A stretch of DNA of 64,000 bases from Bacteroidota bacterium (GTDB lineage: Bacteria; Bacteroidota; Ignavibacteria; UBA10030; SZUA-254): the NCBI GenBank assembly GCA_036522515.1, contig DATDFQ010000006.1:17088-81087 (forward strand), in the 5' to 3' direction. The translations under genes were made by a program, and so were the position numbers. Below are positions 48,976 through 55,916 of the stretch, piece by piece (positions within the stretch are counted from its first letter, which is position 1; each line of letters begins with the position of its first letter). Under the pieces are notes generated by a model. The model made no database searches and was not told the DNA's origin. It was given only the letters and a program-made list of their open reading frames with translations.

Positions 48976-50985
48976 TCAGGGAAGTTGGGCGAGAATTCTC
49001 TTCGCGTCGGCATTCTGGGGGTCGAGACGGAGGGCGGACTGCAGGTTTTCCCTGGCCTTTTCCATCTTGCCGATCCGGCCGTACGAGACACCGAGGTAAA
49101 AATAAGCAATCGCAGCAGCTTTCGCCTCCACCTTTTCGGAGCCGCTTTCCCGGGCAGCAATCACCCCTTCAAATTCGTCGATAGACTTTTGAGTCTTTCC
49201 CTGGTCGAAGTAGAGCATGCCGAGCCGGGCGCGGACAAACGGAGACGCCTGAAGCGCCAGCGCCCGGTGGTAGGTTTCCTCCGCGAGCGAATCGTTTTTC
49301 ATCGCCCGGTAAACGTCCCCGGTGAGCATCACGGGATAATAATAACCGGGGAGGACCTTCGACACGGCGTAGTATTCGCGCACGGCTTGCCGGGTATCCC
49401 CGCTCTCGCGATACCACTCCGCAAGCGCATAATGCGCATCCGACCATCCGATCTGTTTCAGGACATATTGCTGCGCGAGCTCTTGAACCCTCGTACCGGG
49501 GTGATACGATTCCTTCGGCTCCCCGGGTTGCTTGAACGGCCACCGGTTCGTGAGGCGGAAAACCTTGCAGCGCGCCACCTCGAGTTCGAAGGGCGTCACG
49601 CCCGAACGTTCCTTGTACTCTTCATCCGGGAGATCCCGGCTCCATTGCCATTCGGCCCTGGGGGCAGGAAGATCGTTGTCCGAGAGCGACTTCAAAATGC
49701 ATTTTGCGAGCAGAACATAGCCCTCGAAGTTCGGGTGAAGATGCTCGAGCATGAGGTTGTCTCCGACGGTCCCGCCCGGCGAATTGTCGTCGAAGGCCCT
49801 GTCCACGTCGGCCAGGCTCGCATGCCGCTCCCGGCAGACCGAACGGATCGTGTCGTTGAACTCTGTGGCCGCGCGAAACCGCAACCCGTCATAGTCCCTT
49901 GCCCTCCGGTATTCCGCTTTTGCCTCCGGCGTTCCGGCGCCGAGGCACCGGGCGAGGTCGAAATGGGCGGAGGCCCGGACTGAATCGACGGCGATCGCAT
50001 TCAGAAAATTCCCGGCCGCCGCGGGCGTGTCGCTTCGCTCCAGGGAGGAATGCCCCGCTTCCTCAAAGTGCTTCCAGGCCGTTTGGAGGGAATCGCCCGT
50101 CATCTCCGAGAACAAGGACATAAACGGTTTCTGATCCCGGATATTGCTCGTGAGCGTACAGAGAACGACGGGGATGCCGTGATCCGAAGCGAGGGAGGTG
50201 ATGTCGCGCAGGTTCTCTCCGAAATTACAAAGGGCGCGGTTGTATTCCCCGTCATGGTAGCGGATAGCCCTGTTGCCCACCATTGCTTCCATCAGGTCTG
50301 AATCCGCGCGGGAGGGAGGATGCGTTACCAGCTTCCGCAGCGAGGTGATTCCGTCCCGCAGTAACAGGAATACTTTGCTCTTCAGAAGCTTCATGTAGAG
50401 TTTGATCGGCCCGCGCCATCTTCCGAGGTATTCCGTGGAACCCACCCCCATGGCGCCGTAGAATTCGTTATGGCCGGCATAAATGACGAACGCGTCAGGC
50501 CGGTACTCCGTCAACTCGTCCACAAAATCGAGCACCGCATAGCTGTTCACCGCGGAGAGGCCGCCGTTGATCACCTCGATGTTGTACTTCGGAAGGAGTT
50601 GCCGCAGCCGGTCCTGGAGCAGCCGGGGAGCCGTCGCGTTATAGTCGAACGGAAATCCCTGCATCGTCGACTCACCGAGCATGAAAATCCGCTTCGTGTT
50701 CGGCCGCTTCTCAATTTCGAACAGATCGTCGGAGGGTTCCGGAATTGCCACCCCCTCCTGAAGAAAATAGCGGCGGGCGATCCGGGGGTTGAGCGTATAC
50801 CACTCTTTCCCCATGACACGGGTTTTGACCACGAGATCGAGCGTTCCCCCGTAATCGATCCTCCTCAGCAAAAGCTCCGTTCCGGCGAGAAGGAGGAGGG
50901 GGGTAAGAAGCATGACGATCCAGAATGCCTTCTTGTTCCGGGGGAGGTCGGCCTTTTTCCCGCCTTTCGTCGCGTGAGGCGTCAT
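48976..50985 (-). CDS. SGNH/GDSL-type hydrolase-like membrane protein with TPR repeats (second copy)
   Basis: 669 aa from ATG 50985; a GTG at 51018 would add 11 residues. A hydrophobic helix lies at about 20-42. The SGNH-like blocks are LGESTMQG (Ser near residue 105), YAGHNEFYGAMG and the late LEHLHPNFEGY, with helical TPR-like pieces between them. From about 510 onward classical TPRs follow (ALAEWYRESGDTRQA, ALALQASPFVRARLGMLYFDQG, FYLGVSYGRIGKMEKA). It has the same architecture as the protein at 33574-35589, so the pair is a duplication. It leads the carbamoyltransferase operon and may modify the same glycan, e.g. by removing or adding acyl groups. Confidence 0.8.
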   Translation of the reverse strand: MTPHATKGGKKADLPRNKKAFWIVMLLTPLLLLAGTELLLRRIDYGGTLDLVVKTRVMGKEWYTLNPRIARRYFLQEGVAIPEPSDDLFEIEKRPNTKRIFMLGESTMQGFPFDYNATAPRLLQDRLRQLLPKYNIEVINGGLSAVNSYAVLDFVDELTEYRPDAFVIYAGHNEFYGAMGVGSTEYLGRWRGPIKLYMKLLKSKVFLLLRDGITSLRKLVTHPPSRADSDLMEAMVGNRAIRYHDGEYNRALCNFGENLRDITSLASDHGIPVVLCTLTSNIRDQKPFMSLFSEMTGDSLQTAWKHFEEAGHSSLERSDTPAAAGNFLNAIAVDSVRASAHFDLARCLGAGTPEAKAEYRRARDYDGLRFRAATEFNDTIRSVCRERHASLADVDRAFDDNSPGGTVGDNLMLEHLHPNFEGYVLLAKCILKSLSDNDLPAPRAEWQWSRDLPDEEYKERSGVTPFELEVARCKVFRLTNRWPFKQPGEPKESYHPGTRVQELAQQYVLKQIGWSDAHYALAEWYRESGDTRQAVREYYAVSKVLPGYYYPVMLTGDVYRAMKNDSLAEETYHRALALQASPFVRARLGMLYFDQGKTQKSIDEFEGVIAARESGSEKVEAKAAAIAYFYLGVSYGRIGKMEKARENLQSALRLDPQNADAKRILAQLP

Positions 50986-51066
50986 TGAGGAACAAAGGGT
51001 TGCAATTCCCGAATACACACGCGATAATATAGGGAAATTCCATGTGAATCGACAAGGGGACGGAAC

Positions 51067-53418
51067 TCAGCCGGCACTCGCGGAACCCGGCGTGCCCGCG
51101 GCCCAGCGCCCGGTGAGGGTGTCGCGATAGAGGAAGTCCTGCTTGGGCGCCTCTGCTTCGGTGAGAAAGCGCATTTCCCGGCGGCGTTTTTTCGGCTTTG
51201 CCGTCTGATAGTGTTCCGCGAGCTTCTCGAGATCGTATCCGAACGGAGAGAAGAGGGTTTCCACCGCCTTCAGGAAGAGTTCGGTATATTTCTCGATATC
51301 ATATCCGTCCCAGTGCTGGTAGGTCAGAAGGCTTTTTGCCTTTTGAGGGTCCCGCTTCCCCGATTGATCGATGATGATGAACTCGATCATTTCACCGGCC
51401 TGAGCATTGATGCCGAATTGAGCAAGCTCCCGGACGACCATCGCGCTGAGGTTGTTGTTGGCGTATTCCCCCGCTTCTTTCTGGATCCTTCTGCGGACGA
51501 CGAGTTCCATCGGATCGACGCGTCCCGCGCGAAGCTCCTGAAGGTAAAATCCCGCCTCCTGAAGGAGCGCGGGGACGCGCGTCCGCACGTCTTCAATCGT
51601 CACGGCTTCCGAAAGGAGCTCCAGAAGCGTCGCCTGCATCTTTTTGATATAGACGGGGGTGTCTTTCCTCCGCGCCTCGATGCCCCGGATCTTGATTTCG
51701 CCGTGATCGTACCACCCGACGTACTTCCCCGCCGTGGGAATTCCGGGATCGACTTTCGAGCTGGGGAAGAGGATCCAGTTGTAGATTCCTTCCAGCGAGA
51801 TATCGACGCCGACGCTCTTTTTGATCTCCGCGCACAACCGACGGTACTCTTCGTGCGTGGCCCCCGCTTTCTTCAGCCAGAGGCAATCGATGATCGCGTG
51901 CACGAGATGGTACCCGGCGGCTTCGGCAATCTCCTTGGCGGCGAGGAGCGCCTCGCGGGAGAACGCGTTCACCGATTCGTGCGCCTCAATCCTTCCGAAC
52001 CGCGCATTCTTGTACCCCAGATACCCGAAACAGGTGACGAGCATCCATTTCAGCGCATTCTGCCTTCTGTCGTATTTCTGATATTCCGGATGGGTCTTCG
52101 CCGCTTTCTTGCGCGCCTTGTAGTAGGCCCGTTTTTCCAGGACCGGTTTTAAGGTGGCCGGGACGATCCCGCGCCGTTTTTCGCAGATCGTGTACCCGAG
52201 CTCGGGCACGACGCGGTTCCGGCAGCAGGAACAATTGATGGTCTCCGGGCTGATGTTGTGCATTTCCATGAGGCTCGGGTACATGCTGGCGAAGTCGAGC
52301 TCCGCGACGTTTTCATGGTACCCGAGCTCCGGCATGAAGACCAGCCCGCCCCTGTCGCTCAAGAGCAGCTCATCCGCGGTTTTGAAATCCTCCCCCTCCT
52401 TTTTTTCGGCCGGGATGAGAATATTGTTCCGGTAGGCATAGCTCATCTGCATGCTCGCCAGGCCCGTCCCGATCGCGGCACGGGATTGTTTCTGCATGGG
52501 GAGCTGCGTCAACCTCGCGAGCTCGACGACCCCTTCGATATCCGATTCTCCCATGATAAAGCTGTTTTCCGCGTCCATGTGCCAGCGGCCCGCAAGCATG
52601 AACGCCGCATCCCGGTGGACGACCTGCCCGTAGGTCCAGTAACTGCGCTCCTTGGTCGTGAAATATCCCTGCGAGCTGTCCCTGTTGAGAAGGAGGGGGA
52701 TCCGGTACCGGGAGGAGGCCCGCAGGAGCGTGGGAAAAAGCGTCGCGTCGCCCCAGGAGGAAATGAGAATGTCGGGGTCGTACTGGTAGAGATGCCAGTT
52801 GAACGTTTGAAGGACGTCGGCCGGATCTTCCTGCTCAAGGCTGTAGGTCGCGCCGCCGTAACTGATTTCGAGCTTTAATGTCCTGAAGAACTTTGTCGAG
52901 AATTCGGCATTCCCGTTGCTGAGCGTCATCGTCCTCAGGTCGGGCACCTGATAGGAACAGGCGTCGAACGAATCCTCGAGGACGATCCGTTCCAGCGTTT
53001 CCCGGCCGGAGACGACGAATGTGCAGCGCGCGAGGGGGAAGACCTGCCTGTCGTACAGGTACATCTGTGCGACCGGAATGTTGCTGTTGTAGAACACAAA
53101 GTGCGGAAAGAATTTCTGCAACGACCAGACGCACGCGTTGAACTCGAGGGGGTCCTGCACGGTGACGGCGGTGACAGGCCGCTCTTCGCCGCTGAACAAC
53201 TCCGTCTTCTTCGCGGTCCCGATCGTGACGGGGAGATTCAGCTTCCGGACGAGCGCGGGAAGCCTCTGCCGGTCGTTCGCCCCCAGGTGGAGGTAAAACT
53301 CCGGATGAAACGGATCAATATAATGATACGCCGCCCCTTCGTCGTCGATGATCCATACCATCATCCCGTTGCGGACGGGGTAGACGTCGAAGAACCATCC
53401 GTGAATCGTACGGGTCAC
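51067..53418 (-). CDS. Degenerate family-B DNA polymerase (PolB-like, probably inactive or non-canonical)
   Basis: 783 aa with a GTG start that overlaps the previous stop (GTGA). The polymerase fold is clear: motif A LDFASMYPS keeps Asp375, and motif B keeps Lys in ALKWMLVTCFGYLGY (usual Asn-Ser changed). Motif C, normally YxDTDS, reads IIDCLWL, so the second and main metal-binding Asp is Leu513. The exonuclease part also lacks its acids: Exo I reads LKLEIS instead of FDIE, and Exo II lacks the usual Asp. A Cys cluster (CSCC, later TICEKR) follows motif A. It is cotranscribed with a RadA-like protein and a small protein. Role unknown; a structural or accessory polymerase in damage tolerance is inference. 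Confidence 0.85.
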   Translation of the reverse strand: MTRTIHGWFFDVYPVRNGMMVWIIDDEGAAYHYIDPFHPEFYLHLGANDRQRLPALVRKLNLPVTIGTAKKTELFSGEERPVTAVTVQDPLEFNACVWSLQKFFPHFVFYNSNIPVAQMYLYDRQVFPLARCTFVVSGRETLERIVLEDSFDACSYQVPDLRTMTLSNGNAEFSTKFFRTLKLEISYGGATYSLEQEDPADVLQTFNWHLYQYDPDILISSWGDATLFPTLLRASSRYRIPLLLNRDSSQGYFTTKERSYWTYGQVVHRDAAFMLAGRWHMDAENSFIMGESDIEGVVELARLTQLPMQKQSRAAIGTGLASMQMSYAYRNNILIPAEKKEGEDFKTADELLLSDRGGLVFMPELGYHENVAELDFASMYPSLMEMHNISPETINCSCCRNRVVPELGYTICEKRRGIVPATLKPVLEKRAYYKARKKAAKTHPEYQKYDRRQNALKWMLVTCFGYLGYKNARFGRIEAHESVNAFSREALLAAKEIAEAAGYHLVHAIIDCLWLKKAGATHEEYRRLCAEIKKSVGVDISLEGIYNWILFPSSKVDPGIPTAGKYVGWYDHGEIKIRGIEARRKDTPVYIKKMQATLLELLSEAVTIEDVRTRVPALLQEAGFYLQELRAGRVDPMELVVRRRIQKEAGEYANNNLSAMVVRELAQFGINAQAGEMIEFIIIDQSGKRDPQKAKSLLTYQHWDGYDIEKYTELFLKAVETLFSPFGYDLEKLAEHYQTAKPKKRRREMRFLTEAEAPKQDFLYRDTLTGRWAAGTPGSASAG

Positions 53419-53669
53419 TCCAATGCCTTGATTTCCCTCTGTTCCAGTTGCCTGATTTTTTTGTACTGTTCGAGCAGCATGCTCATGAGGATCGTTTCCA
53501 GCGGCACCTCATTGGCAAGAAACGCGCCGGCGGCGAGGTGCAGTTTCGGCGCTCTCCACATCTCGTCAAAGAGAAGCTGGTCTTCTTTTCTCAGCGCCCG
53601 CCGGAATTTGCCCCATGTTTCTCTGTTCCGATCGATAACGAGAGTGAAGGTGTCATTATTTCGCCCCAT
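53415..53669 (-). CDS. Small helical protein of the PolB/RadA-like operon
   Basis: 84 aa from ATG 53669, preceded by a strong AAAGGAGG ribosome site at 8 bp. The chain is charged and mostly helical (RNRETWGKFRRAL, FDEMWRAPKLH, ETILMSMLLEQYKKIRQLEQ), with no cysteine and no membrane segment. It starts 79 bp before the end of the RadA-like gene, in another frame, and its TGA overlaps the GTG of the polymerase gene. The strong ribosome site supports its reality. It may bridge the two large proteins or bind DNA; no domain is recognised. Confidence 0.75.
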   Translation of the reverse strand: MGRNNDTFTLVIDRNRETWGKFRRALRKEDQLLFDEMWRAPKLHLAAGAFLANEVPLETILMSMLLEQYKKIRQLEQREIKALE

Positions 53670-54298
53670 GGCAGGGGCCTCCTTTCTTCGTCCGTAACCG
53701 CGTTGGAATCGCGGTGCTGAAACCCGTTCTGTTCCAGGCGGAAGACGACGTCGGCAGAATGATGAATCAGGTGAAAGAGCTCTTCTTTCCCGGGCGGAAC
53801 GTTGCCCGCTTCCATATCCGCAATCAGGACGTGGACGTTTGCCGCCGTCAGGTCCCTGAGCGTGCGCACGATCCGCTGCAGGCTTTGCAGGCATTCCCGC
53901 GGTTTCACCTGTTCATCGTAATAGGTGTCCAGCAACCCGAGAATAATCACGAGAGGGCAGGGGGTGCGGGCGAGAAAACGGGGAAGCTTTATCGTGACGG
54001 CGGCTTCCATCTGGAATGCCGTAAACGACCGCGTCAGGTGCGTCCTCTGCAACAGCGACTTCGGAGAAAGCCCGAGCAGCGCGGCGATCCTGGAAAGAGT
54101 GTAGCTGTTAAACTTCATCGCCCCGTCCACGACGGCGAGAGGGTGCTTCACGGCGCTGCCGATCAGAAGGCTCACCGTGTACACGAGCGAATGGCCGTAG
54201 AGCAGGTGAATGGCCGCCGGCCGGCGCTGCACGTGGCTGAGCGCGGCATCGAATCCCGGGAGAAATTGCGGTTCGATCGTATGTAAATGAGAGTTCAA
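53591..54298 (-). CDS. RadA/RecA-like protein lacking the Walker A motif
   Basis: About 235 aa from TTG 54298. The RecA/Rad51 core is seen in PLAVVDGAMKFNSYTLSRIAAL, then GLSPKSLLQRTHLTRSF and FQMEAAV, matching the Rad51/RadA stretch (IDTEGTFRPERL, then the ARAFN.DHQ region). The P-loop position reads YGHSLVYTV without GK[ST], and Walker B reads VIILGLLD with the usual Asp displaced. ATP binding is therefore doubtful. Start: TTG 54331 is also in frame, but it lies upstream of the predicted transcription start, so TTG 54298 is preferred. The last 26 codons overlap the 84-aa gene. It is first in the operon with the degenerate polymerase. Confidence 0.75.
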   Translation of the reverse strand: MNSHLHTIEPQFLPGFDAALSHVQRRPAAIHLLYGHSLVYTVSLLIGSAVKHPLAVVDGAMKFNSYTLSRIAALLGLSPKSLLQRTHLTRSFTAFQMEAAVTIKLPRFLARTPCPLVIILGLLDTYYDEQVKPRECLQSLQRIVRTLRDLTAANVHVLIADMEAGNVPPGKEELFHLIHHSADVVFRLEQNGFQHRDSNAVTDEERRPLPWGEIMTPSLSLSIGTEKHGANSGGR

Positions 54299-54319
54299 CG
54301 GAGGCGGAGTGTTGCCGTC

Positions 54320-54348
54320 ATGATACGACAAATTTGTCTGATTGTCAA
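54320..54348 (-). promoter_or_regulatory. Strong promoter with palindromic operator for the PolB/RadA-like operon
   Basis: On the minus strand, perfect TTGACA (54348-54343), a 17-bp spacer and TATCAT (54325-54320) form a near-consensus sigma-70-type promoter. The spacer holds a perfect 12-bp palindrome, GACAAATTTGTC (54327-54338). A site in that position would let a repressor block polymerase, as LexA does at SOS genes. The predicted start of transcription is near 54313. Confidence 0.65.
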
Positions 54349-54453
54349 GTAGAAAGTGATAAAAATGTCGTATTTCGGGGAGCGCTCCCGCCCTTGATTT
54401 TGGCCGGCTGAACAGTTACATTTGCCGAGACCCGCACAGGCATGGGAGAAACA

Positions 54454-54819
54454 ATGCAGATCAAAAAGATCATCGAGAAGGACGCCGCGCAATTGCTCTT
54501 CAGCGGCGACATTCTGGGGGAAGCGGATGGCGCGGCCGTGCGGAGCACGATCTACAACCTCGCGGCGGCGGATGTCAAGCGTGTGGTCATCGACCTGGGC
54601 GACGTGCGCCATATCAACAGCGCCGGTCTCGGCTCATTGGTCGCGGGGCTCATCACGATCCGAAAATCGGGCGGCGATATCCGCCTGGCCCGCGTTCACG
54701 ACCATGTGCAGGAAGTATTGGTCGTCACCCGGCTCGTCCAGATCTTTGACACGCACGACACCGTCAAGGAGGCTCTCAGCGCATTCGGTGAGGCCGGAAG
54801 CGCGCAGCCGCGCCGGTAG
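54454..54819 (+). CDS. STAS-domain anti-sigma factor antagonist-like protein
   Basis: 121 aa from ATG 54454, preceded by GGGAG at 5 bp; an ATG at 54442 would add four residues. The whole chain is one STAS domain: LLFSGDI, VVIDLGDVRHINSAGLGSLV, IRLARVHDHVQEVL and LFDTH-like VQIFDTH. The Ser in INSAGLG is the usual phosphorylation site of SpoIIAA/RsbV-type proteins. No partner kinase or phosphatase is nearby, so it probably serves a system elsewhere. It is divergent from the PolB/RadA-like operon, about 140 bp away. Confidence 0.9.
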   Translation: MQIKKIIEKDAAQLLFSGDILGEADGAAVRSTIYNLAAADVKRVVIDLGDVRHINSAGLGSLVAGLITIRKSGGDIRLARVHDHVQEVLVVTRLVQIFDTHDTVKEALSAFGEAGSAQPRR

Positions 54820-54864
54820 CGCCGTTTTTCATTCCGATTCATCAACATTCCTCCGGAGGAGCGC

Positions 54865-55527
54865 ATGAACACCCGTCAGCTTCCGATCCCCCACGCCAGG
54901 GCGTGTTGCATTGTTTCGATGTTGTTTCTCGGGATCTTCATCGCCCGGAGCCAGTCCCCGGACGAATCGATGAGCAGGCAGTTCAAACTGTTCGGGGGTT
55001 TGAGTTTTCCGATGGGGGATTTCGGGGTTTCGCCCTCGCCGAAGGCGGGTCTGGCCGAAACGGGTTTCACGCTCGGCGCCGAAGTCTGCTCGGAGGTGGC
55101 TCAACAGTTCGAGCTCGGCGTCGGGGCGGCGTACACTCACCATAGCGTCGACATCTCGCAGTTTCAGACGCAGTTTCCCGGCGTCACGTTCAGCGCCGGA
55201 TCGTGGACCCTCTTCTGGTTCATGGGTGTTGTGGGGTTCAATACGCCCGTTTCCCCGAGCGTGAGCATCTATGGTCACGGAAATATCGGATTGCTCCTCG
55301 CCGCATCCCCCGACATCACGGCTTTCTCCGGGGGCAACTCGGCCACCGTCGCATCTTCAACCGGCAACTCCCTCGGCTACGGCCTGAGTGCTGGAGTCCA
55401 ATTCGACCACAGGTTCGACGCAGGATTCCGTTATTTGACAGGCGAGCCGGGCTTCACCGTGGCCGGAATGTCGGCCAAACAGTCGATTTCAGTCATTCAT
55501 TTGACGTTTGGGTATATCTTCCACTAG
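54865..55527 (+). CDS. Small outer-membrane beta-barrel protein
   Basis: 220 aa with a signal peptide (RACCIVSMLFLGIFIARSQ). The mature part alternates strands and Gly/Ser turns (FKLFGGLSFPMGDFG, ELGVGAAYTHHSVD, SIYGHGNIGLLLAASP, FDAGFRYLTG) and ends in an aromatic pair (GYIFH). This is the 8-10-stranded OmpA/OmpW-like layout common in FCB genomes. The ribosome site GGAGGAG lies 4 bp before the ATG, inside a CCTCCGGAGG palindrome that could tune translation. It is 45 bp after the STAS gene and may share its transcript. No function assignable. Confidence 0.72.
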   Translation: MNTRQLPIPHARACCIVSMLFLGIFIARSQSPDESMSRQFKLFGGLSFPMGDFGVSPSPKAGLAETGFTLGAEVCSEVAQQFELGVGAAYTHHSVDISQFQTQFPGVTFSAGSWTLFWFMGVVGFNTPVSPSVSIYGHGNIGLLLAASPDITAFSGGNSATVASSTGNSLGYGLSAGVQFDHRFDAGFRYLTGEPGFTVAGMSAKQSISVIHLTFGYIFH

Positions 55528-55916
55528 GCGTCAATCGCCCCCCGTACCGCTCCTAAGAGCCCTCCAGGGATCGGAATTCCTGGCTTCCTGACTCCTCCTA
55601 CTTTTATTTGATCCTAAGTTATTGTATGTTATGCTATTGGGGTTCAAGGGATCGAACCGTGAAACGCTTATGTTTTATTGAATGAAAGGAGATTGACAGA
55701 GACTTCTTACTCTAGAACAGATTCAATCTGCATACGTGCGGGGTTGGCTAGCATCAACGTACCGGCGTGTAACCGTGACCAGAAAAGCATGTCCCCGGTA
55801 GTTTAGAAAGGTTTCGCCCAGAAACCGGCACCAGCCCGTCCGCTGCGCGTGAGCCGGAGCGGTCTAATCAGGCCGTGACGTGATACGATTCCGACCACAT
55901 TCTCAAGAGAGAAGCC
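55528..55916. other. Intergenic region without recognisable gene
   Basis: This 389-bp gap is more AT-rich than its surroundings. It holds a weak hairpin near 55563 (CCAGG...CCTGG) and no open frame with a ribosome site. A string near 55640 (GGGGTTCAAGGGATCGAACC) looks like a tRNA T-arm in reverse, but no cloverleaf can be built around it. I see no clear promoter for the downstream radical SAM gene. Confidence 0.5.

Noticed and set aside
47824..49983. 719-codon frame on + across the carbamoyltransferase, SxtJ-like and SGNH genes
   Set aside because: It runs antisense across three well-supported genes, lacks any family motif, and its composition fits a shadow.
54295..54612. Minus-strand frame of 105 codons across the STAS start
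   Set aside because: It runs through the promoter of the RadA-like operon and opposite the STAS gene, with no motif.
55630..55665. tRNA or tRNA remnant
   Set aside because: A T-loop-like string is present, but no acceptor or anticodon stem can be paired around it.
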